Assembly (NCBI GenBank): GCA_933228895.1 | Contig: OW121846.1 | Span: forward strand, 112,733,054-112,797,053 | DNA length: 64,000 nt | Reading direction: 5' to 3' | DNA from: Platycnemis pennipes | Taxonomy: Eukaryota; Arthropoda; Insecta; Odonata; Platycnemididae | Shown: positions 1 to 11,767 of the stretch, one piece after another | Layout: the number at the start of each line of letters is the position of its first letter | Numbering within the stretch: the first letter of the stretch is position 1 | Made by a program: the position numbers and the translations under genes | Notes under the pieces: model-generated | Databases searched by the model: none | Seen by the model: only the letters and a program-made list of their open reading frames with translations | Told to the model about the DNA's origin: nothing

Positions 1-1333
1 TTATTTTTCAGAATGTACATATTTATAATTGGAAGACTTAAACATTAATCACTACAATATTTTCAGGATTTCATGACACTGAATTAAAGTATTTTAAGTT
101 TGAACAGTATTACGTACTTGGTTTTTAGACTACTGACAGAGAGTGTCAAGCATTTAATATACAGACTTGACAGCAACCAGCATTACTTGAAATTCAACTC
201 CACCATGAAAAGAAATGGGAAACAATTATGGTCTTTGGTGTTCAAAAACTCCTGCTTTTGTCAAAAATTCCTGTAAACCTCCAGCCAATAAAAAAATCTA
301 GTACAATTCTTGCTCTCCCTTCTTACTAGGCACCCCAGATACATAATAGTCAAATTTCAGGTTTCAAGAAAAATTTATGCTCCGATGCTATGCAAACATT
401 TCATGATAACAATTTATTGCCAATGCTACAGCAAAATTTGAGAGAAACATGCCAATTCGGAGAGTAAACTTATTAAAATGTTCACACCAACTTATGAGTT
501 TCTATTACATGCCATAGGATAGCTTACGGGTGAACAATAACATTAATAGGACGGTAGTGTAATTCTAAAAATTATACACAGCAATAAAAAATCTAGCAGG
601 AGCCGAGTCACTTGTAACCGCTTTACAAAGGCTCCTTTAACTTTTATGCACAAGTGTAAGAGCCACAGCACAGCACAGAAATCCACAAGATCTGGCCAAA
701 ATTTCAAAAATGGATTTTTTTCAATCTAGAAATTAAAATTTTGCATTGTGAATCTCCTTTTGTTTTTGCATGTGATGAGTGATTTCATTTTTCATAATTA
801 TGTGAATTACAATATGAAAGGGTTTTAAGTTGAACAAAATTAATGCAGTTGCAAAATTAATGCAAAGAGTTGCACTTTGGTTATGATATCCTTAGTGCTT
901 CATTTGAATTTCATATCTTTGTAACCAGCTCCGAGCAAAGGCAGAAATGCCAAACAATTTTAGTGCCAAGTAATCTTCAGGAGGTCAAGCTTTTCAACCG
1001 TTACTTTTCTTTTCACAACAGGCTTTTCCATGGCTGATTCTGAGAACTTGTCACACTTTTTGTCATGATGTTCGAACACTCACACAGTTTTGATACCAGT
1101 GGCATTTATAAGACAAACGAACATCACAATAAAAGGCAGTTTGTGGGTGCCCTTTTACTTCTTTAAAAATATTTTTTTACCGTAATATACCTATCAAAAT
1201 ATCATTTTCAGCAATAACAATCATTTTTAATGTGAGAATTAAACCTCTGAGAGGTATCCATTGTCAAATTAACCTATAGGGTGGCCATTTTCCAGGGCCA
1301 AATTTGGTTTGGCCCTCCTCCAAGTATGCTTAA
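1..1333. other. AT-rich sequence without a recognised gene
   Basis: No open frame of note and no convincing terminal repeats. If the ZUP1-like gene continues to the left, this is intronic. No exon resembling its protease domain was found on the minus strand here. Confidence 0.4.
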
Positions 1334-1647
1334 CCCTCTTAGTGCCACAGGCCGATATATCGGCTTTTGCTCTATGATCGAAAAGTGCCACGAGCCGATA
1401 TATCGGCTCAAGGAGTAAATTAATGTTTTAACTATTTTTGTTGTTATAATTACACATATCCTTTATGCAATATATCAGAATACCATAGACAACAATTAAT
1501 CCATTTTTAGTTAAATAAAAAAAACATTACATTCATATCCAAAAAGTAACTTCATATAGTTTAATTTTTCACAAGGAGTTACAAAACTCTCAAATTAATG
1601 CTGGCACTTTTCGCTAGTGCCACCAAAATTTGGTGGCACTAAGAGGG
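1334..1647. mobile_element. piggyBac-type MITE, 314 bp, TTAA target duplications
   Basis: Perfect terminal inverted repeats of about 16 bp (CCCTCTTAGTGCCAC / GTGGCACTAAGAGGG) are flanked on both sides by TTAA (1330-1333 and 1648-1651), the signature of piggyBac insertion. No coding capacity. The left half carries the 14-bp palindrome GCCGATATATCGGC twice, about 43 bp apart. TIR and duplication are both intact, which suggests a fairly young insertion. Confidence 0.88.
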
Positions 1648-1651
1648 TTAA

Positions 1652-2206
1652 GAGGTAACCAAAATGTCCTAACTATAGAGGGGTCAACTCCAGTTTTTCT
1701 CGAATCCGATTCTTAAATCCACCCTCGAATCTCATTTTGAATCCAAATCTTATTCCTTTACCTTTAATCCTGAATTTCATCTGAAATCTAAATTTTTCTA
1801 CTTCTTTGTAATGAATCCAAAATATAATTTCAAAGCCAGATCTTTATTTTATCCTTACTCTTACATTTTACTTTGAATTCTATTATGAATTTTACTTGTA
1901 CAATTGAATTAAACAGTCCAACTGAAAGTATAAAACATTTTATAGCTTTAAGTTTTTATTTAAAAAAAACAAGCATTTTAAGGAGTTTCCAGTATGACAC
2001 CAAGCCTCAAAATTCTGTGAACGAGCTATGTTATTTAATGAATAAATTCTGATTCAGAAAAATACCTATATGGAAATTCATCTATTGTCTTATAATGCAT
2101 ATGCAATAATTGTATGCTTATTCTATTATATAACACGTAGTAGCATTCCTGTATTTACAAGCTATTTTAACTCATTTTGACTTCAGAACATGACTAACGT
2201 TTAGTT
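1652..2206. other. AT-rich spacer
   Basis: No gene or clear repeat structure. A stretch at 1690-1910 repeats the loose motif GAATCC/TTTGAAT in degenerate form, which could be simple-sequence decay. Confidence 0.3.
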
Positions 2207-2950
2207 GCCCTACAGTATGTTGTTAACATTGGCAACAGGACTTGTGATGGAACATGCTTACAAGCCTATTTACCCACTTAATTTGGGACTATACCTTACC
2301 AAGGTTCTTCTTATCTTTTTTATGTAATTTATTTAAATATGCTCAGTGCATATTTACTGATTTTCAATGTCTTGTTCTTCAGATATATGATGGTAAGGGC
2401 ACATGGTTTTATTGCCAATTGATAGAAGGGCCAATAAATACGCCCTGAAATTTTCAGAAAAATTACATTTACTTCATAATTCAGTGGAATATCCTTAACA
2501 CATTCCAAATCAAGCCGATTTCTTAATTTATCACAAATAATGCCAGCCACACTGAGATGTCTCCCTGAGTCCACTGTTAACGCTGTTGCCACGTTTAATT
2601 TCCCAAGGTGAGAATACAAACTCATTCCTGCTATTGTGTATTCTAATATGGGTTAAATATTTTCTTATTTAGTTTTTATACTATTTTGTGAATACATCAC
2701 TGATTTGAATTTTTTGAAATTTTTTGATTTTGAATTAAAATAATATTTCGGAAAAACATTTCAATAATGCTGCTACCATTTGGGAACATTGGTATTAATA
2801 ACACCATGTCATAACTAAGCATATTTGAATTACATAAAAAAGATAAGAAGAACCTTGGTAAGGTATAGTCCTAAATTAAGTGGGTAAATAGGCTTGTAAC
2901 CATGTTCCACCACAAGTCCTGTTGCCAATGTTAACAACATACTGTAGGGC
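2207..2950. repeat. 124-bp inverted repeat pair
   Basis: Bases 2207-2330 reappear nearly exactly as the reverse complement at 2827-2950 (shared blocks such as CCTTGGTAAGGTATAGTCC and ACAAGTCCTGTTGCCAATGT). The loop of about 500 bp contains one copy of the direct repeat described at 2356-2580. The arrangement looks like a rearranged or foldback copy of a hAT fragment. Confidence 0.8.
2356..2580 (-). pseudogene. hAT transposase C-terminal fragment, copy 1
   Basis: Reading the minus strand gives TVDSGRHLSVAGIICDKL then RNRLDLECVKDI, the pattern of the hAT C-terminal dimerisation domain (S-x-x-R-x-x-S-x-A-G ... R-x-R-L). It is a direct repeat of 3171-3388, differing at only scattered positions. 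Only the C-terminal end is present; the catalytic part is absent. It is inside the inverted-repeat loop. Confidence 0.55.
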
Positions 2951-3170
2951 CACTTTCATGCCACTAATAGTTTTGTTTTTTTTTTAGCAAATACTTATTA
3001 ATATCAATTTAACATGTGGGGTAAGGCCAACACTTTTTACAGTGTTAAATTCTACATAAAATTGCACATCTTATATTGGTTTTTCATAAAACGACATCTC
3101 TCTTCATATTATTAATCTGAAAATTAAACTGCAACAGCCATGCTCTGCTGTATAACAGTGCATAAAAATT

Positions 3171-3430
3171 ACTGATTTTCAATGTCTTGTTCTTCAGATA
3201 TACGATGGTAAGGGCACATTATTTTATTGCCAATTGATAGAAGGGCCAATAAATATGCCCTCAAAGAAAAATTACATTTACTTCATAATTCAGTGGAATA
3301 TCCTTAACACATTCCAGATCAAGCCGATTTCTTAATTTATCACAAATAATGCCAGCCACACTGAGAAGTCTCCCTGAGTCCACTGTTACTGGTGGTGCTG
3401 AAAGGTACTTCTTTGCCAGTTTTGGTAGTA
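3171..3430 (-). pseudogene. hAT transposase C-terminal fragment, copy 2
   Basis: Minus-strand translation runs LAKKYLSAPPVTVDSGRLLS then VAGIICDKLRNRLDLECVKD, closely following the hAT dimerisation signature (A-x-x-Y-L-S-x-P-x-T ... S-G-R-L-x-S-V-A-G ... R-N-R-L). It is slightly longer upstream than copy 1, showing that this is the parent-like version. No ATG or remaining catalytic region. Just beyond it (3428-3460) is a TIR-like sequence, CAGTACAGCCTCAATATAAC, of a Tigger/pogo kind. Confidence 0.6.
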
Positions 3431-4083
3431 CAGTACAGCCTCAATATAACGAGAGCTCTCAGGAGCCAAAAAATCACTCACTATATTGAACTCTTGTTAC
3501 TCACCATAGATATTTAAATAATCCTTCCACAGCCAATTCCTAAGACTTTAACTCTAGTTTAATGAATAGTGGGTGTTTTGGGTGAATGATCAAAAGATAT
3601 TACAGTAGGACCTAAATAACTCGAACCTTGATATCTCAAAATCCTTGATATATTGAATATTTTAAAATCCCCTTGAAATCCCTGTTACTCTAAATGCTAA
3701 AAACACCTCCATAAGTCGAAGATTTTAAATGTTAACATCAATAAGTCGAGTTATGACGAGTGCTGATCAATAATATAAAACCTCTATTACTCGAAGTTTC
3801 CTACTAGCTAGCCTCTATAAGTCAAATACCTTTATAAGTTCTCTTGATGCGACCATAATAATCTAAGCTTTTCCACCTTGTGGTTCCAATCCAGTCAGCA
3901 TACACCATGCAATACTGAACATTGTAGCTGTGAAACAAAAGCCTTTCTCCTTTGTTTGTTTGGCTGGTGATCCCTCCCCCTACCACTCTTATGTTCCACC
4001 ATGCACCTACCTACCAGCCCTACAGCTTTTGTGTGAGTCGGACATCACATCGTCAGTGAAATGACAATGTAAAACCTTGGCAC

Positions 4084-4285
4084 ATGAAGAAAAAAAGAGT
4101 AATAAAGGCAGTTGATGCCGGCATCAGGAAAAAGGGTGAAATAACAAAGGAATTTGGTATTTCGGCTAAAACAATATCAATGATTTTTTAAAAAATCGGG
4201 AAAAATATGATACTGAAGATGAATTGTTGAAGAAAAAAAAGGTGTTAAATTCAAAATTTACAAACTTTGATGAGTGCGTTTTAAT
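4084..4285 (+). pseudogene. Tigger/pogo transposase, N-terminal HTH part
   Basis: From ATG 4084 the frame reads MKKKRVIKAVDAGIRKKGEI then TKEFGISAKTISMI, the first helix-turn-helix of pogo/Tigger (CENP-B-type) transposases, which binds the transposon ends. It then meets stop and frameshift lesions. Continues after the inserted hAT element. Confidence 0.7.
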
Positions 4286-5663
4286 TAGACTTGAGCGGAC
4301 ACCTATGGAGAGCATCCGGTATTGGCCATTTTCCCGATACTTCGATACTTTCAAGAATTCATTTTTTTTTAATACTTCTACTCGGAAGTACTCGTTCGGT
4401 GAAAAGCATCCAAATAACATCTAATTTTAAAATCCCACGTTCTTCAACTGACTTAGCAACACGTTGGGTATTTGTTTTCTTTGCTGTGATACGGCTGCAC
4501 CTGCTGCCCTCCTGTTCTTCATGACACATGCACCCATTCGACTGGTTCGGCGCATTAAAATGGATATAATATGGTGAAAAAATATTTAGAAAGAATTAAA
4601 GGGCACCCAAAAACAGCACATTTTTTCACGATGTTCGTTTGTTTTGAAGTGTCTACTGGACCAAAATTACACAAGCACCAATACTTCTTGAGAGTAAAAG
4701 TGAGAAAAGTGGTTAGAATTGGCCATGGAGAATCCTGAGGTTGAAACAAAAATATCAATTGATAAGGTCAACCTCCTCCGAAAAGTAGATGAAAATCCAC
4801 GTATGAAGCATGCTGAATTAGCGGCAAAAATTAAACTTCTCCCGTCAACTCAAGTTTGCTTTGCTCAACACAAAATTTGTTCAGCATTTCCACCAATCTC
4901 GATTTAAAAAAAATACAAAATGCAAATAAAGTGTTTTGGGGTGGTCAAGTGTTAGGACGTCAATTATTGTCATTACCGTCATAATTAATCATTGTGTGCG
5001 TATCAATGCAAGGTATTGTAGGTATTTTCTTGGGAGGCATAATAATTGAAAATGAAACTTTACAACAATAAGTTACCACCAGCAATCAACGAAATGAACT
5101 AATTTGACGGCCAATATATTGTTCCCCTGAATGTTAAGCAACCCACACATACGCGTTCAACTTACCCATGAATGCCTAACCTATTTGGCAAGTTTTCCTC
5201 ACTACCATGTCCAGGATTTTGGGTCCCTGGAAAATGTGCTTATGAGAGTCCGCTGTATTTGGATGTACCTGCTGGTTTAGAATTAACTGAGCAAATTTTT
5301 TCAGACTGGTGCAATGGTTTATGATACAAAAACCCTCTTAATTGCTGAGCATGTCCAGTACCTCATATTTCTTAAAAAGAATTTTCAGTATTTACAAATG
5401 CAAGAGGGCTTAGAGTCTGAAATCTAACTCCGGTGATTAATTGCAAGAGCAGCAAAATAAAAGAGTTGTCACAATGTCATTTCTCTCATTAATTACTGTT
5501 TTATAACTCTTTTGATTACTGAGTGTAGTTCACGAGAAGGAAAGCACTTATCAAATTTTTTGTGAAAAATAAGTGAAGTATCGGCAAATAATACTATCGG
5601 TATCTGCCACTGGTATTGAGGTATCGGTTTGGTATTGGAAAATGTGGTATTGGTCCAAGTATA
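4286..5663. mobile_element. hAT-type non-autonomous element, copy A (1378 bp), 8-bp duplications
   Basis: Flanked by GTTTTAAT on both sides (4278-4285, 5664-5671), an exact 8-bp duplication as made by hAT transposases, and it restores the Tigger reading frame when removed. Termini TAGACTTGAGC and (reverse) TATACTTGGACC are imperfect inverted repeats. The subtermini are rich in GGTATCG/CGATACC motifs. The 3' half (4975-5663) is clearly homologous to 12360-13093. An internal segment at 4719-4870 encodes a pogo-like HTH (DKVNLLRKVDENPRMKHAEL), absent from copy B, so copy A may carry a further insertion or different internal cargo. Confidence 0.8.
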
Positions 5664-6639
5664 GTTTTAATGTGGTTAAAGCAGTGCCGTGATACGAACT
5701 ATATCAGGACTGATTCTAAAAGAGCCATTTAGTATGCAGAGACACATGGACACAAAGATTTCCTCATCAGCAATGGATGCTTACACAATTTTAAGAAGAG
5801 AAACGAAATTATTATTAAAAAGGTTTGTGGTGAAAGTGCTTCAGTAGATGACAGTGTTAGTGACGAATGAAAAACTGAACTTGAAATGCTGACGGAATCT
5901 TACTCACCAGAAAACGTGTTTCATGCAGACAAAACCGGAATATTTTTCAAGTATTTGCTGGACAAAACCCTATCTTTTAAAGGTGATACATGAAGTGGAG
6001 GGAAAATGAGCAAAGATCGATTAACAGTGTTACTATGTGCCAACTCCAGTGGAACAGGAAAACGCAAACCCCTAGTGATAGGAAAATCAAAAAAGCCATG
6101 GTTTTAAAAATGTGAAAAGTTTCCCGACAACAAGGCAAACAAGAAAGGTTGGATGGTTTCCAGTTTATTCAGTGCTTCGCTCAAAAATGTTGACAAAGTC
6201 ATGAAGAACAAGAAATTAAAAATTCTTATGTTCATGGTGAACTGTAAAGTGCACAATGACTTACCTCCTCTGAAGAATGTCAAATCCTGTTAATACCAGC
6301 AAATACAACTTCTGTGCTTCAACCTCTTGACCAAGGGATCATAAAGAACTTTAAAGTGAACTACAGAAGAGAGGTAGTCAAAATATTTTTGAGGGAAATG
6401 GATAGCAAATCATTGATGCAAATAAACCTTCTTGATGCCCTATGGATGTCCAGACCCTACTGTTAAAGATGCTCATGCTGCCATTGATGTGCTTTGGTGT
6501 TCTTTATGAGAAAAATTGTGTGAAGAGTGAGAGTGTAGTAAATTGTATCAATGACTTGGACAAAGTACTGAATGCCATAAACATTAAAGGTAAACAGTCA
6601 AAACTTGACGATTTTTTAAATCCTGATTTTCTAAAATAG
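5664..6639 (+). pseudogene. Tigger/pogo transposase, second HTH and DDE part
   Basis: After the inserted element the frame continues with the second HTH (FLISNGCLHNFKKRNEIIIK) and then DDE pieces in several frames: ENVFHADKTGIFFKYLLDKT, SKDRLTVLLCANSSGTGKRK and PLVIGKSKKP. The first catalytic Asp (HADKTG) remains. The second, expected in a DNCxxH motif, reads MVNCKVH, so it is replaced by Val. The frame is broken by several stops and frameshifts. The last open stretch (6442-6639) ends with KQSKLDDFLNPDFLK and a stop, a usual Tigger C-terminus. Inactive. Confidence 0.75.
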
Positions 6640-6645
6640 GCAATT

Positions 6646-7357
6646 TAAAATCGGCCACTTACTTTATTAGTTTGATCTTGTTGACATTTATATTTTTGTA
6701 ATCTTAGCTCATACAAAAGCTTAACTTTATGTTTTTTCAAAGTTATAGTATATAATACATATTTACACAAAATTGTTTTTTTTTCAAGGCTTGTTATGCG
6801 AACTGATTAAGATAATACGATTCTGGAATCAGTGACTTCATCCAACTTGGAATACCTTTATAGAGTAATCCATGGTCGATTTGCAGAAAGATTATGACAT
6901 TGTCCATCTTAGTTGACTGTGAAAAAGCAGTAATAACATAAATGCTAACGTAAATCTTATCAAAGCAGTGAAAAATTTATATGAAAACACTACAGCAAAA
7001 ATAAAAAATAAATATCAGAAGAATTGGAAACCATGAAAAGCCTTAAACAGGGTGCTGCATCATTTAAGATATGCTTGGAATGAACCCTCAAGGTACGGAA
7101 AATAAATTTAATGGAATGGGTATCCTTTTGAAAAACAATGACACCTTACACATGTAGAGCTTCCCATATGATCAGATACTGAATGCCCACTACTATAATA
7201 ACTTAAGTGACACGCAAACTAATCAAATAATACAAAAATGGGGCTTTGAAATTAATATGGGAATAATAAGGAATACGTACATTGGAGCAACACAACATCA
7301 CACTAGATGGACAAAGCATACAACACTGTCAAAAGTAAAAATACTTGAGTATTAAAA
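6646..7357. other. AT-rich spacer, possibly decayed Tigger 3' flank
   Basis: No gene recognised. Near 6870-7050 short pieces (CDC-like ...LVDCEKAVI / IKAVKNLYENTTAKIKN frames) hint at reverse-transcriptase-type repeat debris, but nothing firm. Confidence 0.25.
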
Positions 7358-7359
7358 TA

Positions 7360-8564
7360 CAGCAGAGTGCCAATTACCTAGGGTAATGGAGGGGTAAGCC
7401 CAATCAGATAATCAAAAGTGACGAATAATCTGTTCATGATCATTTTCCTAGTCGTTTTGACTTTGGTTTCAGTGCCATGCTTTCCTCTCATATTTTGCAC
7501 CTATTCCATTGAAATACTCATTGATTTTATACGATTCTGTTTATCGGCCAATCGTTCATTACAATTATTTCTCCAAAACATTTCACCAACTATTACAATA
7601 AGGTATGTTGATTACGTGCATTGAATACTCTCCATTAATTTGCAGAACATTAAGTAATTAATCTTAATCTCAGAAAAGCAATGAGTCCCTTTTTAATATA
7701 CCTCCTTATCATATTTGTCACACAGAGTGTTTTAAGTCATGAACGCAATGTATTACACTCATTGCCAGTAATCTAAGGCTATGCCCATCAGAATAATGTG
7801 CATCATATTTTTTTACCTTAAAAGTCTCATATCAATATAGCTGATGCATGACTAGAGTTTGTGTCTGAGCCCAATGCCTCAACTCCAAGCGACAACTGAC
7901 CTAGGCACATGTCTCTTTGGCAGCAATAAGAGTTCTCAGGAGTTCTGAGTTCCTTAACCCTTAGTGCTTACTCAGCCTGCTCTCAAAGTGAACAAGTCAA
8001 GGTTGCAGACAACCCCAATTCCCAAACGCATGATGCCACAGATGTTACTTACCTCCTTGCTTGCAGAGGCATGCTTACAAACTTAATACTTAGCTGCCGC
8101 CACTAAATTAGCCACTGAATCTCCCTTGGATGCCCTTTCAATGACACTCAACTTCTCACAAATGTCTAATAAGATGCAATTCCTCTTTAGCAAATAACTA
8201 GACATTTTGAATCTATTATATTCCCAATGGAAACTTATCAAATATAAAACAGCTGCAGAAGCAATATAAACTCACTAGCCCAAGGTGCACAAATAGTGAG
8301 CAGTGATTCAGGAGACTCATTATAAAACAACGTTGTCATGTGTGTAATTGGATTCCCATCTGCAGGAAAACCTTGTGTGTGGGCAAAATGTAGCAATTTT
8401 GCAGACTTTGGCATGGCCACTGTCTGCAAAAGCATACAGATGTGGTAGCGGATAGGGAGGGAGGGGAGGATAGGAAAGGGGGAGTAGGGGAACTTGTTGC
8501 AGAACTATTAGAGGGATAATGCAATAGTCGGTTAAATGATCATCGGATAATCATCACTCTACTG
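7360..8564. mobile_element. pogo/Tc1-like MITE (1205 bp), TA duplication
   Basis: Left end CAGCAGAGTGCCAATTACC after TA, right end (reverse complement) CAGTAGAGTGATGATTATCC before TA; about 15 of the first 20 positions agree. No coding frame with family features. Reasonable but older and more diverged than other MITEs in the window. Confidence 0.5.
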
Positions 8565-8566
8565 TA

Positions 8567-9655
8567 ACTCAGAACAGAACCTTAGATAGAGATAGATAGA
8601 GATTCCCTAAATTGTTTGGAGGGCCAGATTGCAATATATCCTAGGGTAGCCGGGAAAATTGTTTTACACAATCATGCGTATTTTAAATATTTCTAAAAGA
8701 AACTGTTTGAATCACTTGTGCTAAATATATTTACACTCGAATTTGATAGAAATAAACTTAATGTATTCTCATTTATATTTATTTAATTTCTAAAATTTTT
8801 TTTCACTATCACTTATGATATAAGCTCATAATCAATGCAGGCCAGATTAATGTGCAGTCGGTAAAATCTGGCTCACTTGCTGTCGTTTGAACATCACTAA
8901 CCTAAAAGATGCTAAAGAAAGACATCTACAAGGAGAAAGAACAATTTATAAAACTTTGTTTCTCAAACTGAATATACTAATCATTCCAAAAGTCAGTTAT
9001 CTTTTTATCCTAAATTAATTTAAAATTTGTACTTTCAACAATGATGTTAATTCATACAGTTCAATTAGTTCAGTTAAACATAAAAACATATCATATAAGA
9101 AGGTTGTGTAATAGGAGCCTATGGCCGAAGGTACTGAAGGATTTAATCACTTATCTTTATGTTTGAAAAAAAAATGATTTATTGACATAAATCAAATTGA
9201 ACTGATAAAGCTGCCCAGAAAAAAACATGTTATCACTAATTATAAGTGTATTTGACTATAAAATGTCTGCTTGAACCATGTATTATTTAATGATGGGAAT
9301 ATATAAAAGTATTGATTTGTTCTTGATTGACTTTTCAATTGGCCATTTGTATCTTCGTATCAATTGCGGTCAATATTTTTTTAACATCGACAATGAATAG
9401 TATATTACATATTAAAGTATACCAACAGCAAATTTAAAAATTGGCTGTTTGTAACATTGAATTTAGTAGGAATGAGTCTTTTTCTCTAATTCCAAGAAAT
9501 TTTTATTTTCTCCCTGATTTGAAATTAGTTTAGTTCTCTCTGCCTTTTCTGGCAAGCACTTGTGAAAAACAGACATTATATCTAAACAGGAATATATTTA
9601 TGAAAATTGGAGCATTTACTTAAAAAAAAAATCTAATGAGATCCTTTTCCCTGGA
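8567..9655. other. AT-rich spacer
   Basis: No gene found. A short GATA-rich tract at 8583-8604 and poly-A runs only. Confidence 0.3.
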
Positions 9656-9663
9656 CGTATAAG

Positions 9664-10705
9664 TAGAGGTCCGTGAAAGTGGTTTCATTTTTTGCTAAAA
9701 TTCGTTTTAAAACTATGTGATTTCGGTGTTATAGAAAATCTTGGCGGTGTTATTATAATGTTACAATTTTTACGCATTTCTAGGCGTTTTATTATTTTTG
9801 GTACATATTTTGTGAATGCTTATACTTTTATTAAGCATTTTACATAACAAGAAAGGCAGTGAAAGAAGCACGCACAACTACACACAATCGGAAACAAAGA
9901 AACTTGCACTGGGGGTATGTCGAAACAAGGAGGAGTCCTTGTGTCCAAGGAGGACCTCGTTGTGTCGAAATGATTTTTTTTTTTTTGCATTGAAGCTCGG
10001 TGGAGCACCGAATATCCGACGATCCGTCCCCTAATAAGTAGCACCCCCTCTCCTCCTATCTTTTCTGCTACTTCCCTCAACTGCTAGCGCTTCGTTCCCA
10101 GCAAGCAGCCGTGTTTAAGTCTACAAAGTTGTTACATTAGGCCCACACTTAAGGTTTTCCTGCAACAAGTTATCCAATTACGCTGTCTACTGCGTCGCGG
10201 TGATTCACCAGAATTACTGCTCGGCATTAACGCGTGCGTGCGGGCGTGTGAGCTTATATTTCCGCTCTTCCGCAGCCGTGTTAAATTTCTTTCAGCACAT
10301 TATTGATTCAGAATATCTAATTCTTCAGGAGAAAAAGTGCATTATTCTAGATATTTTCGAGAATTTCAGGATTGATAAATGTGAATCGAAGAGAGAGGCG
10401 GTGATTAATTTAACGGCAAATTCCGGCGGAGACATCACTACAGTGCGCGATATGACGTGAATGCGATATGCGTGAGACAAAACAAGCCAATTTACCTTTG
10501 AATCGTAATGAGATTGAGCGAATGAACGTCAGCAGCGTTAAACAATGAAGGCTTAGGCTTTAATCGATTATGACTCTTTACATGTGATTTTTTCGCTAAT
10601 TCACGTAAAATTCGCAAAAAAGGCGAAATTTCATTTTATTTTCTGATTTCGCAGTATTTCGCATTATTTCGCAATATCGCGTCTCACGAATATCACGGAT
10701 CTCTA
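9664..10705. mobile_element. hAT-type MITE (1042 bp) with exact 8-bp target duplication
   Basis: CGTATAAG lies on both sides (9656-9663 and 10706-10713). Termini TAGAGGTCCGTGA and TCACGGATCTCTA form inverted repeats, with TTCGC/GCGAA-rich subterminal motifs at both ends. The middle (10030-10460) is notably richer in GC and CpG than the surroundings. The open frames inside are short and unrecognised. Confidence 0.85.
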
Positions 10706-10713
10706 CGTATAAG

Positions 10714-11759
10714 GCATAATGGGGAATATGCATGAAATTTGTTTCTCGAAGATTAATGATGTACTTGATGCGAAATTTACTCACCAATTTTAATATATAA
10801 GCCAAACTTTTCTACGCCCATCACAAAGATTATTAAATAATATTAAAATGTTCCCGAAAATCGACGAAAGTCACGTGACATGAAACGCCTTCTGACGTCA
10901 CTGCACGGTATAGATTCCATATTGCTATGGAGATAGACATTTATATTTAAAATAAAATGAAGTGAATATATTGTTTTGAGGTTTTTAGCCGTTTCTCGAA
11001 AGAAACATTGACTGAAAAAATACTTAAAAAAGCACATATCGACAATTTTATTTGGTTAACTCTCTTATGGCGCCGTTCTTCTTAAAAAAAAACCAGCGAT
11101 TGCATAGACGTAGTAGAAATTCTTGGCCACTAAACAGGTATTATATAATTAATGGACAATTTGCTCGTTACTATCCAAACTACGTAAATAAAAAATCGAA
11201 ATAAAATCGTTTATTGGGTTAAACAAATGAGATAAATACACACATTATCGCCAAGTATTCATTTAACAACTTACCTCATCGCATAAACACATAAACAACC
11301 CCCTTAGTGATACCGTGCTGTGACATCATGCGATGACGTCGTGTTTTTAAGCTGCCGAAAAGGTACAATTTTCAAAGAGTAATATCTTTGTAACACAACT
11401 TAATTATTCAGCAAAATTTTCGCCAAGCACATTTTAGCAAATAAACTTCACATTCAAAGAGTTATAAAAAATAGTGCATGTTCCCCATTGCACAGATTGG
11501 CCACAGTGTATGAAGCCATAATAGCGAGTTTATTCTGCAGCAATTGTTGATTCCTGTCTGGGAGCTCATAACTTCAGTGGTCACCATGAAATAAATCAGC
11601 ATAACATCTTTGAGAGAGGCAAGAATCAAACTTACAACAATCAGGATTTCACAAAAATAGTCTTTGAACTGGTAACTATGGAATGCAATTCTCACTTGTT
11701 ATTTGATTCCATATTCTTGATTCATAGGCTGAAGTCTTAGGCATATTGACATTAGTATG
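10714..11759. other. Spacer without recognised gene
   Basis: No supported gene. A short similarity between 10715-10738 (GGCATAATGGGGAATATGCAT) and the reverse complement near 11475-11497 (TGCATGTTCCCCATTGC) could be an eroded terminal repeat pair of another element, not resolved. Confidence 0.3.
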
Positions 11760-11767
11760 GTTGAGAT

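Larger units (their letters stand above)
3603..6645 (+). mobile_element. Tigger/pogo DNA transposon, decayed, right end not located
   Basis: The left terminus CAGTAGGACCTAAATAACTC follows a TA (3601-3602), as in Tigger elements. Transposase remnants are at 4084-4285 and 5664-6639. The element was split by a hAT-type insertion at 4286-5663; removing it rejoins the frame (ECVL / MWLK). No matching right terminal repeat is seen by 6900, so the 3' end is probably lost or too diverged. Confidence 0.75.
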
